DNA from: Sphingobium sp. EP60837
GTDB lineage: Bacteria > Pseudomonadota > Alphaproteobacteria > Sphingomonadales > Sphingomonadaceae
Assembly (NCBI RefSeq): GCF_001658005.1
Contig: NZ_CP015987.1
Span: forward strand, 434,001 to 498,000
Direction of reading: 5' to 3'
Length of the DNA stretch: 64,000 nt
Under the pieces are notes generated by a model that was not told the origin of the DNA, did not search any database, and saw only the letters and a program-made list of their open reading frames with translations. Numbering within the stretch: the stretch's first letter is position 1; every line of letters begins with the position of its first letter. The translations under genes and the position numbers were made by a program. Shown here piece by piece: positions 18,601-26,060 of this stretch.

Positions 18601-19028
18601 GTGGCGCGCCTGCCTCCCTCGGCATGGCCCAACTCTCCCCCCTCAACGAGGCAGAGGATAAGGGCGTCCGTTATTTCTCCGGCGTCACGACCTATAGCAG
18701 CCGCTTCACCCTGCCCAAGGGCGCAAAGCGCGGCCAGCCCCTTTGGCTGGACTTGGGCAAGGTCGGCGACCTTGCCGAAGTCCGGGTCAATGGCCAGCTT
18801 GCAGGAACGACCTGGTTCGCGCCCTACCGCCTCGACATCGGCCGCTACGTCAAATCCGGCACCAACCGGCTGGAAGTCAAGGTCGCCAATCTCTGGGTCA
18901 ACCGGCTCATCGGCGATCAGCAGCCCGGCGCGCAGAAGATCACCTACACCGCTGTCCCCACCTACAAAGCCGGCGCGCCGCTGCGCCCAAGCGGCCTGAT
19001 CGGTCCGGTGACGTTCTGGGCTGAGTAA
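15696..19028 (+). CDS. GH106-type alpha-L-rhamnosidase, secreted
   Basis: 1110-residue exported enzyme with a signal peptide ending in PLLAD near residue 25. The opening PRVWWHWMNGNVT and the following GIGGVQNFD are hallmarks of the GH106 family. GH106 has founding and characterised members from sphingomonads acting on flavonoid rhamnosides. Central barrel segments such as DSIEVG and YGEALEDG carry candidate catalytic acids. A C-terminal galactose-binding-like beta domain spans about residues 980-1110. It ends the locus and is followed by a palindrome. Confidence 0.86.
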   Translation: MKTRTLRLALLLACTAFASPLLADELADGFRNPPQSARPRVWWHWMNGNVTKEGIDKDLDWMARMGIGGVQNFDASLLTPQIVPKRLSYMTPEWKDAFAHAVRTADAKGLEFAIASSPGWSETGGPWVKPEDAMKKLVWAEADVKGGRRFTGPLPVPPGVAGPFQNAHLTEAMPGAVEGAKPLAPLYRDARVLVYPVKPVALPVPQLRLPDGSALDAAALTDADLDSALKVSTGTTEQPGTLTLDYGKPVTVRSATIFIPNAKPPFRDPAYRPVLEAEQGGSWRALGDFALSEAATTIAFPATTARRFRVVLRPNDARPAPGLGEGVPGAISMDIFARARKATLPIGELRLSAEPRIDRVEAKAGFTVLRDYSSLPVPASSTAGAVDPAKVIDISSHLRPDGTLDWTAPSGSDWRVLRLGYSPTGKVNHPATVEATGLEVDKYDPAAVRRYMETYLSMYRDAVGPDWIGAKGIRALLTDSIEVGASNWTPRMVEEFTARRGYDPLPYLPVLTGTIVGSPARSEAFLYDFRRTLADLLADSHYGTIAKVAHENGMKVYGEALEDGRPVLGDDLTMRRYADVPMAALWTWNRDSTPRPTLLGDMKGAASVAHIYGQNIVSAESMTSVFSPWAFAPSDLKRIIDLEFASGVNRPIVHTSVHQPVDDKLPGLSLMIFGQYFNRHESWADMAKPWVDYMARTGYLLQQGRDHADLAWFPGEDAPITALFLTGAPAGLPKGYAYDFINADILSNVLKVEDGQLVAPGGARYRAVYLGGSSRVMTLPTLRRIAALADAGVPIIGEAPQRDPAFKDDPAAFTALVDRLWKGTTTAKPRIIPGADPDAALARIGIAPDFRVTGGASDSDYRFVHRKLPDGDLYFVNNRQNRAEKVEARFRITGRQPEIWRAIDGTAAPVSYRTEGQETVIPLDVGAEDAFFILFRKPATASSATLPAPAPRQLATLDQPWQLSFQPGRGAPASLGMAQLSPLNEAEDKGVRYFSGVTTYSSRFTLPKGAKRGQPLWLDLGKVGDLAEVRVNGQLAGTTWFAPYRLDIGRYVKSGTNRLEVKVANLWVNRLIGDQQPGAQKITYTAVPTYKAGAPLRPSGLIGPVTFWAE

Positions 19029-19074
19029 AATCGCGTTACGGGTGGGCAGGATGACCTCCACCCGGCCCGTTTCC

Positions 19075-19150
19075 CCACTCCGTCATGCTGAAACAGGTGC
19101 AGGATGACGGAGTGGAATGCCACCCCACCCGTTCGGGCTGAGCTTGTCGA
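19075..19150. repeat. Palindrome and dispersed repeat after the rhamnosidase gene
   Basis: CCACTCCGTCAT (19075-19086) pairs perfectly with ATGACGGAGTGG (19104-19115), a 12-base stem with a 17-base loop that probably ends the catabolic transcript. It is followed by GTTCGGGCTGAGCTTGTCGA (from about 19127), a sequence I recall as dispersed in sphingomonad intergenic regions. Related but diverged copies occur near 33853, 36499 and 40779 in this window. Confidence 0.6.
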
Positions 19151-19236
19151 AGCCTTCTTCTTCCAAAAAGCGCACAGCTCCCGACAACCAAAGCCCGCCA
19201 ACAGCGTTCAAAGCTTCAACAAATGGAGAAGAACGC

Positions 19237-20208
19237 ATGGTCCACCTATCGGGCAAAGCAGGGACCAGCGACAAGGAAGCCGCGCTCCTCGATCTCATCA
19301 CCTTCCTGAAAGAAGGTGACTATCACTTCGTCACGCCCACGCCTGCTACCCATGCCCGCGTCCTCGCGCGCGCCTCCCAGTCCCGAGCCCATGACCTCCG
19401 CGACATTTTCGGCTGGTCGCTTCCCTTCGATCCGCAGCAGATCGACCCGCTGCTGCTCCGCATCCTGCGGGACGCCGAAATGGTGAAGCAGCAGGGCGAT
19501 GGTCTTAAGAGCCGCCTCCGCGTCTCTTCCCTTGGCGATGATCTCATCCTCCATTCCGCCTATCCCACTGACGGCCAGGACGCGGTATTCTTCGGTCCCG
19601 ACAGCTACCGTTTCGCCCGGCTGATACGCCAGCAGCTTTCCAATCATCCTCAAAAGGCAGGCGCGCGGCTGGTGGACATTGGCACTGGCGCCGGAGCAGG
19701 CGCGATTGTCGCCGCGCATCTGTGCCCATCGGCCGACATAGTCATGACCGACATCAACCCCTTCGCCCTGCATCTGGCGCGGATCAATGCGCGGGCGGCG
19801 GGCGTGGACGCGCATTTTGTCGAGACCGGCGACCTGGCGGAGATTGGGGGCCAATTCGACCTGCTGCTCGCAAACCCGCCCTATATCGCGGACGCCGCAG
19901 GCCGCGCCTATCGCGACGGCGGCGGCATGCATGGCGGCAAGCTGTCGTTGGACATGGCGCGGCAGGCCATCCCTCGATTGGCGGCGGGTGGCCGGTGCAT
20001 CCTCTATACCGGCAGCGCGATTGTCGATGGCAGGGACAAGTTGCGCGAGCAGCTCTCCGATCTTGCACAGCAGCAGCAATGCCTGCTCCATTACGAAGAG
20101 ATCGACCCCGATGTCTTCGGGGAGGAACTGGAGAGCGATGCCTATGCCGACGTCGAGCGCATTGCGGTGGTCGCCGCAGTGATCGAGCGACGGGCGAGCC
20201 TGCCTTGA
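19237..20208 (+). CDS. Class I SAM-dependent methyltransferase (HemK/N6-type)
   Basis: 323-residue methyltransferase. After an N-terminal helical domain of about 120 residues comes the SAM-binding loop DIGTGAGAGAIVAA, then the NPPY motif in LLANPPYIAD. NPPY marks methylation of an amide or amino nitrogen, as in HemK/PrmC or N6-adenine enzymes, but the target is unknown. The start at 19237 has GGAGAA 6 bases upstream. An open extension to 19117 only translates the dispersed repeat. It overlaps the next gene at TTGA. Confidence 0.8.
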   Translation: MVHLSGKAGTSDKEAALLDLITFLKEGDYHFVTPTPATHARVLARASQSRAHDLRDIFGWSLPFDPQQIDPLLLRILRDAEMVKQQGDGLKSRLRVSSLGDDLILHSAYPTDGQDAVFFGPDSYRFARLIRQQLSNHPQKAGARLVDIGTGAGAGAIVAAHLCPSADIVMTDINPFALHLARINARAAGVDAHFVETGDLAEIGGQFDLLLANPPYIADAAGRAYRDGGGMHGGKLSLDMARQAIPRLAAGGRCILYTGSAIVDGRDKLREQLSDLAQQQQCLLHYEEIDPDVFGEELESDAYADVERIAVVAAVIERRASLP

Positions 20209-21428
20209 TCGCGGTTAAGGCGCGCCCGCTGCAATTGCTCGCCGGTCTGGCCGCCGGGCTCATTGCAGGCATGGTCACCAGCGGAGCACCGCAAAAGGCA
20301 TTGGGTCATGTCCTCCTGCCCATCGGCAGCCTGTGGCTCGACGCCTTGACCATGACGGTAGTGCCGCTGGTCTTCGGCCTGCTGGTCACTGGCGTCGCCT
20401 CCGCCTCCCGCAGCGCCTCGGCGGGCAGCATCGCTATGCGCACTCTCATCCTCTTTGCGCTTATGCTGACAGTCGCCTCCGTCATGGCGGCGATATTGGC
20501 GGATGGGTTGCTGCGGCTCTGGCCCGTTGCACAGGGCATGGCGCAGGCTGCGGGCGCGCCGCCTGCCCCTGCCTCGCCGGGTGAATGGTATCACGCGATC
20601 ATCCCCGCAAATCCCATCAGGGCGGCCGCCGAAACCGCGATGGTGCCGCTGGTCGTGTTCGCGCTCTTCTTCGGCTTTGCGGTCGCCCGGATCAGCGAGG
20701 CCTTGGCCGAAGCGTTACTGAAACTGCTGAGTGGCCTTGTCGAAACCATGCTGGTGATCGTTGGCTGGGTCCTGGCCGTTGCGCCAATCGGCATAGCCGC
20801 GCTGGCTTTTAGCGCGGGCGCGCGGCTGGGCGCCGGGGTGCTGGGCGCCTTCGCTCAATATGTCGCGATCGTCGCCGCCTGCTGCCTTGCCGCGACGCTG
20901 GTCGCCTATCTTTGGGCCGCAATCTTGGGCCGAGTCTCGCCCCTGCGCTTCGCCCGCGCATCCTTGTCGGCCCAGGCGGTCGCGCTCGGCACGCAATCCT
21001 CGCTTGCGACCCTTCCGGTCATGGTCGAAGCCGCGCGCACCCTTGACGTTCCGGAAGCAAGGACCGCTATCGTCCTGCCAATGGCCGTCTCGCTCTTCCG
21101 CACGGCAAGCGTCGCCGCCAACGTCGCCGTCACCCTTTATCTCGCCCATCTCCATGCCGTGCCCATCGGCCTGGGCCAACTCGCGCTGATCGCGCTAGTC
21201 GCCGTGCCGGTCAGCTTAGGCGCAGTCGGCCTTCCGGCGCAGGTCTCCTTCTTCGCAACCATCGCGCCCGTCTGCATCGCCGCCGGCGTGCCCGTCACCG
21301 CGCTACCCCTACTCCTCGCGATCGAAGCGATACCGGACCTTTTCCGTACGGTTGGCAACGTCACCAACGACATTGCCATCGCCTGCGCAGCCGGACGCAC
21401 TTCCACCTGCAAAAAAGAATTTGAATAG
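20205..21428 (+). CDS. Dicarboxylate/amino acid:cation symporter (DAACS family)
   Basis: 407-residue inner-membrane transporter of the glutamate/C4-dicarboxylate symporter family. Multiple hydrophobic helices and the re-entrant loop motif TQSSLATLP (about residue 263) are visible. VTNDIAIACAAGR follows near the C terminus, where family members bind substrate. The proposed start is a TTG overlapping the previous stop (TTGA); no ATG is available near the first helix. It is coupled to the methyltransferase gene, which is an uncommon pairing. Confidence 0.85.
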   Translation: MIAVKARPLQLLAGLAAGLIAGMVTSGAPQKALGHVLLPIGSLWLDALTMTVVPLVFGLLVTGVASASRSASAGSIAMRTLILFALMLTVASVMAAILADGLLRLWPVAQGMAQAAGAPPAPASPGEWYHAIIPANPIRAAAETAMVPLVVFALFFGFAVARISEALAEALLKLLSGLVETMLVIVGWVLAVAPIGIAALAFSAGARLGAGVLGAFAQYVAIVAACCLAATLVAYLWAAILGRVSPLRFARASLSAQAVALGTQSSLATLPVMVEAARTLDVPEARTAIVLPMAVSLFRTASVAANVAVTLYLAHLHAVPIGLGQLALIALVAVPVSLGAVGLPAQVSFFATIAPVCIAAGVPVTALPLLLAIEAIPDLFRTVGNVTNDIAIACAAGRTSTCKKEFE

Positions 21429-21611
21429 GCGACCCCTCCCCTTCGGCCCCCTCCAAGCGGATAGGAGATCCCCAAAACTGGTTTGATTCGCTACCTCATC
21501 CATTAAATCCAGACAGGATCTCTCGAACCCTCTTCCCCTTTGCCCACCGTCGGCATCGACATAGTTATCGATTCCCGGAAGGAACCGCCTATGCCGTCCC
21601 TCGGAAGCGCT

Positions 21612-22100
21612 TCAACTGGGCTCAGACGCCCGAGTGATCTTCGCCACCCCAGCTTCATATTTGAGATTGTGGACGGAAACGTTTGTCACCACCCGTTGCA
21701 CGCCGGGCAGGCTCCGTACCTTCTTCGTCACCAATTCATTCAGCTGCTCGATGTTGGTGAAAAGCCCCATCGCCAGCAAATTGTATCGGCCCAGCAGCAG
21801 CACGACGCAATTAATCTCCGGCATTCGCCTTATCTGCTCGGCAAGTTCGGTAACACGCGACGGATCCGCGTCGATCCCCATCATGCAAAGGTTCGGCGAT
21901 CCGGCCAGGCGGAAATCCGTCACGACCGTAAAGTGTATCAACCCTTCCTTCTGCAGACGCTTGATGCGCGACCGGATGGTGCCCTCCGTCACGTTCAGTT
22001 CTGCCGCAATCGCCCGATTGGAAATGCGGGCGTCGCGCGACAGCTTTTCGACGATCTTGCGGTCCAGCGGGTCGAGCCGGTGGCGGCTCATATCAGTCAT
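21612..22100 (-). CDS. Lrp/AsnC-family regulator (second gene of a coupled pair)
   Basis: 162 residues: an N-terminal helix-turn-helix (LDPLDRKIVEKLSRDARISN through VTEGTIRSRIKRL) and a C-terminal RAM ligand-binding domain. Such proteins sense amino acids or related metabolites and assemble as dimers to octamers. Its start overlaps the stop of the other Lrp/AsnC gene by ATGA, so the two are made together and could form hetero-oligomers. The target is unknown. The convergent symporter gene is a nearby candidate. Confidence 0.87.
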   Translation of the reverse strand: MTDMSRHRLDPLDRKIVEKLSRDARISNRAIAAELNVTEGTIRSRIKRLQKEGLIHFTVVTDFRLAGSPNLCMMGIDADPSRVTELAEQIRRMPEINCVVLLLGRYNLLAMGLFTNIEQLNELVTKKVRSLPGVQRVVTNVSVHNLKYEAGVAKITRASEPS

Positions 22101-22579
22101 AGTGGAACCACGTTGAATTCATATTTCACGATATCGACAGCCACACCGGAATCGATCTGCGCTACACCCTCGATGCCCGAGATATGGTCGTAGAGAAATT
22201 CCTGAACCTCGGAAAAATCATGCAACGCGACCATCAGCTCCAGGTCATAGCCCCCGTTCATGGCATTGACGCTCAGCACTTCAGGGAATTTCGCTAGGTC
22301 CCGGCCCACATCCTGGATGCTGCGTCCCTGCACCCGCACGCCAACTGCAATGATCACATTATAACCCCGCGCCGCGAAATCCGTGACAGCGACCACCCGC
22401 ATCGCACGCGCATCCTCCATCTTCTGCAAGCGCGCGGAAACGGTCGCTGCGGTCACCGAAAGCTGCTGCGCTATATCCTGGTTGGTCGCACGGCCATTCT
22501 TCCGCAGGATTTCAATGATGTTATTGTCCAGGGCGTCCAATGAGGGCGGTGGTACTATGCGCCCATTTCTTATCTGCAT
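22097..22579 (-). CDS. Lrp/AsnC-family regulator (first gene of a coupled pair)
   Basis: 160 residues with the Lrp/AsnC layout: a helix-turn-helix (SLDALDNNIIEILRKNGRAT then QDIAQQLSVTAATVSARLQK) and a RAM domain. The ATG at 22579 was chosen because GGGAGG lies 9 bases upstream and gives normal family length. A longer frame to 22702 adds an Arg-rich tail with no ribosome site. The upstream region to 22800 is AT-rich and contains a dyad that may be an autoregulatory site. Confidence 0.86.
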   Translation of the reverse strand: MQIRNGRIVPPPSLDALDNNIIEILRKNGRATNQDIAQQLSVTAATVSARLQKMEDARAMRVVAVTDFAARGYNVIIAVGVRVQGRSIQDVGRDLAKFPEVLSVNAMNGGYDLELMVALHDFSEVQEFLYDHISGIEGVAQIDSGVAVDIVKYEFNVVPL

Positions 22580-22748
22580 TCCACAATGCCTCCCGTCTGG
22601 GAAACCCATAGCGCGCGAAAATAGAGAGTGCCACTGAGCCCTCAGCCCGGCCTTATTCGACTTTATGCGCCGCCTTCGGCAATGCACAGCAATCGATCGC
22701 AACTTGGCGAATGTCCTGATTGTTTCGAGCCTCTCTTTACGGCGATGC

Positions 22749-22769
22749 GTAAAAAATAGGGCTTTTTAC
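22749..22769. promoter_or_regulatory. AT-rich dyad upstream of the Lrp/AsnC pair
   Basis: GTAAAAA (22749-22755) and TTTTTAC (22763-22769) form a perfect inverted repeat with a 7-base spacer, inside an AT-rich patch about 170 bases before the first regulator start. Lrp/AsnC proteins often autoregulate through AT-rich dyads. The assignment is inferred. The rest of 22580-22814 shows no gene. Confidence 0.35.
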
Positions 22770-22814
22770 CGAGGAGAAAAAATTTCAGCACGCTGCGTTT
22801 TCGATCAGCGCAGT

Positions 22815-23450
22815 TTAGTCTGAAGGAATCCCCTTACTGCTTTGACGGCATTTCGGGCGCGTTTGAGGGGATAGTCCTTTGTCGATGGCGTTTTGCTGCG
22901 GTATTTCGATGCTGAGGGGTGTGTTGGGATTGAGGGCGTTGAGGAAGGCGGGGATGGGGAACGCGCCTTGTCCGGGGATGAGGCGCTGGATGCCGGCTTC
23001 CCATTCGATTTGGGCGGGATCGATGGTGGCGGGTCCGTCGGCGAGTTGGGCAACGGCTATGGCAGGGTGGTTGAGGAGGACGAAGCTGGCGTCGACATCG
23101 CCGCCGCGCATGACGTGGAGGAGGTCGAGGGTGACACCGACGTCGCTGCGGCCGGTCTTGTCGATTTCGCCGAGGGCTTCGCTGAGGGTCTTGACCTGGG
23201 AGGGTGGATAAAATTCGATGGCGAGCGCGATGCCATAAGTTGCGGCGAGCTCGGCCAGTTCGACGAGCCTTTCGGTGCGACGGACAGGATCGCGATCGTA
23301 GCAAAGGACGTTGGCGAGGGGGGCGCCCAGGGTTGCGCAGGCCTAGAGCGCGGGGGCGAACGCGGGGTCGGTACTCTACCCCAGTACAGACCAAATCCAG
23401 CGCAACATCATCTCCGAACGAGCCCTCGGTATGCCACGCAAACCTAGTCA
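22815..23450 (-). pseudogene. Decayed sugar-phosphate isomerase/epimerase-like TIM-barrel gene
   Basis: The minus strand encodes the C-terminal part of a xylose-isomerase-like TIM-barrel protein. The frame is continuous from about 23345 down to the stop at 22815 and includes ANVLCYDRDPVRRTERLVE, IEFYPPSQVKTLSEALGEI, VGVTLDLLH and IPAFLNALN. Upstream the frame is interrupted by a TAG within a segment reading FAPAL-stop-ACATLG and by another TAG before it. The N-terminal half is absent. The ATG near 23450 opens a different frame. It looks like a truncated gene with nonsense mutations. Its original substrate is unknown. Confidence 0.68.
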
Positions 23451-23506
23451 CCTCGAACTGAAGAAGGGCTTCGGCGGCCTGATAAATGCCGCCGGAGCCC
23501 TCTGGA

Positions 23507-24748
23507 TTAGATCACCTTCAGCTCTTGCAGCTCAGCAATGCGGGCTTCGTCATAGCCCAACTCGCCCAGCACTTCGGCGGTATGCTCGCCGAGCAGCGGC
23601 GGCGCCCTGCGGATCGTGGCCGGAGACGCTGACATATTAGCCAAAGGGCTGGCGATGAGATCGACCGAGCCCGTCGCGGCCCAGGAATGCGGCGTCGTGA
23701 CACGTAGGCCCCGGTGCTGGACCTGCGGGTCTTCCCAGACTTCAGGCAATTCATTGTAGCGCGCGGCAGGGATGCTGACTTCATCGAACATTGCCTGAAG
23801 TTCTTCCGAAGTGAAGCCACGGCTCCATTCGTTGATGATGTCCATCAACTCCAAGCGGTTCAACTTGCCACGCTTGTAGTTCTCGTCGAAGCGCGGGTCC
23901 TGATACAGTTCAGGTTGGCCCATCAGAACGGTAAGACGGCGCCAATGTTCGTCGCCGCCTGCCGTCAGATACAGCATGCCGTCCTTGGTATGAACCAGAT
24001 CCGCCGGCCCGCCGCCATTGCCGCCATTGCCGAGGCGCGGTGGCGGAACACCGTTGAGCAGATAATCCTGCATGATATGGCTCAGCATCGCCACCGAACT
24101 ATCCAGCAAGGCTATATCGATATGCTGCCCTTCACCGGTGCGGTTACGATGTTGCAGCGCGGCCAGGACAGCGATCGCGGTATTATGGCCAGTGATAAAA
24201 TCAACCAGGCTGGGTCCCGCCTTGAGAGGCCCGGCTCCTGGCTGCCCGTCCGGAATGCCGGTCACCGCCATCATGCCGCCTGTCGCCTGGAAAAGCCCGT
24301 CATAGCCGGGGCGCGCGGCCATCGGTCCAGTCTGGCCGAAACCAGTAACGGAGCAATAGATCAGGCCGGGGTTGACCGCCTTCAGGCTCTCATAATCAAG
24401 CCCGAAACGCTTCAGATCGCCGACCTTGTAATTTTCGATCAGAACATCGGCGGTCCGCACCAGCCTGAGGAGGATTTCCTGGCCCTCGGGCCTGGAATGG
24501 TTAAGTGTGATGGACCGCTTGTTACGGTTTGCCGCCGCGAAGAACCCCCCTTGGCGGAGGCTCATCCCATCCTTACCCTGAACCTCGGCCAGGCCGTACA
24601 CCCGGCCGTCGTCACCGACGCCAGGACGTTCCACCTTGATCACATCGGCGCCCAGGTCGCCCAATATCTGCCCGCCAACAGGGCCAGCTAACACGCGGCT
24701 CATGTCAATAACGCGGATGCCCCCAAGGGCAGCATTTCTAGTGGTCAT
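23507..24748 (-). CDS. CaiB/BaiF-type (class III) CoA-transferase
   Basis: 413-residue class III CoA-transferase that moves CoA between organic acids through an aspartyl-CoA intermediate. The N-terminal GGIRVIDMSRVLAGPVGGQILGD and DVIKVERPG are typical. The Asp of GPSLVDFITG sits where the catalytic Asp is expected (about residue 185). A conserved C-terminal segment LGEHTAEVLGELGY is present. It stands alone between the pseudogene and a 155-base gap, and is a different subgroup from the CoA-transferase at 27727. Donor and acceptor cannot be inferred. Confidence 0.87.
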   Translation of the reverse strand: MTTRNAALGGIRVIDMSRVLAGPVGGQILGDLGADVIKVERPGVGDDGRVYGLAEVQGKDGMSLRQGGFFAAANRNKRSITLNHSRPEGQEILLRLVRTADVLIENYKVGDLKRFGLDYESLKAVNPGLIYCSVTGFGQTGPMAARPGYDGLFQATGGMMAVTGIPDGQPGAGPLKAGPSLVDFITGHNTAIAVLAALQHRNRTGEGQHIDIALLDSSVAMLSHIMQDYLLNGVPPPRLGNGGNGGGPADLVHTKDGMLYLTAGGDEHWRRLTVLMGQPELYQDPRFDENYKRGKLNRLELMDIINEWSRGFTSEELQAMFDEVSIPAARYNELPEVWEDPQVQHRGLRVTTPHSWAATGSVDLIASPLANMSASPATIRRAPPLLGEHTAEVLGELGYDEARIAELQELKVI

Positions 24749-24903
24749 AGTCGTCTGCTGGTCCAGATTGATATGCGTAGCGTGGGGCGGCGCTTTACTC
24801 CCTTTTCTGTCAAAACGCCAGACGAGCGCCCCCGAAAGTTGCAGGAAGGAAGCAAAATTTCTACAGTTTCGAGGCTACGGAAATCAGAGCACCGCCTGCC
24901 TCA

Positions 24904-26016
24904 TCAGGCGAAAGGCGCCAGCCCGGTCAGGATCAGCCGCACCAGATCCGCCTGCCCCTTCGCCCCCGTCTTTTCATAAACCCGCTTGGAGTAATTTCGC
25001 GCCGTCTCACTCGTCAGGCGCAGTTGCTCGCCCGCACTGACGATGCTCTCCCCTTTGCTCAGCGCGTGGGCCAGCGCCGCCTCGCTCGCCGATAATCCAT
25101 GCAAGGCCGCAAGGGTACCGGTTGCCGCCAGGGCGGGCTCTCGCCGGGGCGTGCGCAATATTCCGATCACCGCGGGCAAAGCGCACGGTTCGCTTAGCGC
25201 TACATCCGACTTGCGCAGCAACAGGTCCAGTTCCCGCGCTTCATCGATACGGATCACACGCGTCACCCCGGGCGCGGCCGACGCCATTTCCGCGCAAGCC
25301 CGGTTGAGCGCATGCGCCACCTCCGGCAGCAATTGCAGCCGCCTCTCCGGGCTAGGCCCCGGCTTGACCGTGAAGGCCAGCATCGCCTCCGCCGCTGGAT
25401 CGGCCGCCATCACCCGCCCGCCCCAATCGAGCGCCAGTTGCGCCACACCCAGCCGCGCCAACGCTCCCTGCGCCATTGCCACCTGTAGCTGCGCCTCGAT
25501 TAGCGCGACCAACGTCCGTAGCGCCGCTGCAAAATGGGGCACGATGCTCGACAGGACGGCCACCGCCGACGCAGAAAAATCCTCCCGTTCCCGCACCAGC
25601 AGGAAATGCGCGTCTGCAACGCCGCCCGCCGCGACACGCAGCCAGCGGCCATAGCGGATATTCATCTCGTTCAACGCTTCGCGCTGCCGCCCCAACTCTT
25701 CAGCATTATCATAGTTCAGCATCTCATCCAGCGCATAGACGCGCCCTGGCCGCAACGAGCCGTAGGGATGCAGCCGCAGCGCCTCCAGCCGCCGAAAATC
25801 CAGCGGCGGCTCCTGCGATGCCCGTGGTGCCGCAACATGGATTACCGTCGGCTCCTGCTCCGGCATGGCATTGGCCAGCGAAACAATCAGGAAGGCGCGC
25901 CGGGCATAGGTTCGCCCGACGAGATTGCGCAGAAAGGCGCCAAAGGGGGGGCTTTCATGGATGCCGTCCACCAGCGGCAGGAACAATTCATTCTGATCGG
26001 CCCAGAGCGATGGCAT
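24904..26016 (-). CDS. LuxR-type helix-turn-helix regulator
   Basis: 370 residues. The N-terminal two thirds are a PAS/GAF-like sensory region without a clear motif. The C-terminal 65 residues (GLSASEAALAHALSKGES through TARNYSKRVYEKTGA) form a LuxR/GerE DNA-binding domain. The ATG at 26016 follows GGGAGAG with 7-base spacing. A 30-residue extension to 26106 would overlap the CitE gene. It is 44 bases downstream of that gene on the same strand, so it is probably the operon's own regulator. No phospho-acceptor domain is seen. Confidence 0.82.
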   Translation of the reverse strand: MPSLWADQNELFLPLVDGIHESPPFGAFLRNLVGRTYARRAFLIVSLANAMPEQEPTVIHVAAPRASQEPPLDFRRLEALRLHPYGSLRPGRVYALDEMLNYDNAEELGRQREALNEMNIRYGRWLRVAAGGVADAHFLLVREREDFSASAVAVLSSIVPHFAAALRTLVALIEAQLQVAMAQGALARLGVAQLALDWGGRVMAADPAAEAMLAFTVKPGPSPERRLQLLPEVAHALNRACAEMASAAPGVTRVIRIDEARELDLLLRKSDVALSEPCALPAVIGILRTPRREPALAATGTLAALHGLSASEAALAHALSKGESIVSAGEQLRLTSETARNYSKRVYEKTGAKGQADLVRLILTGLAPFA

Positions 26017-26060
26017 GTATCCGCTCTCCCATATGGGAGATAAAGGGTCAAGCCATGCTC

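Noticed and set aside
19117..19236. 40-residue N-terminal extension of the methyltransferase
   Set aside because: It translates a dispersed intergenic repeat (HPFGLSLSKP), and a good ribosome site precedes the internal ATG at 19237.
22893..23447. 184-codon plus-strand frame opposite the TIM-barrel remnant
   Set aside because: The minus strand carries recognisable TIM-barrel segments. The plus frame is Gly/Glu-rich mirror sequence that only stays open because the pseudogene strand is GC-rich.
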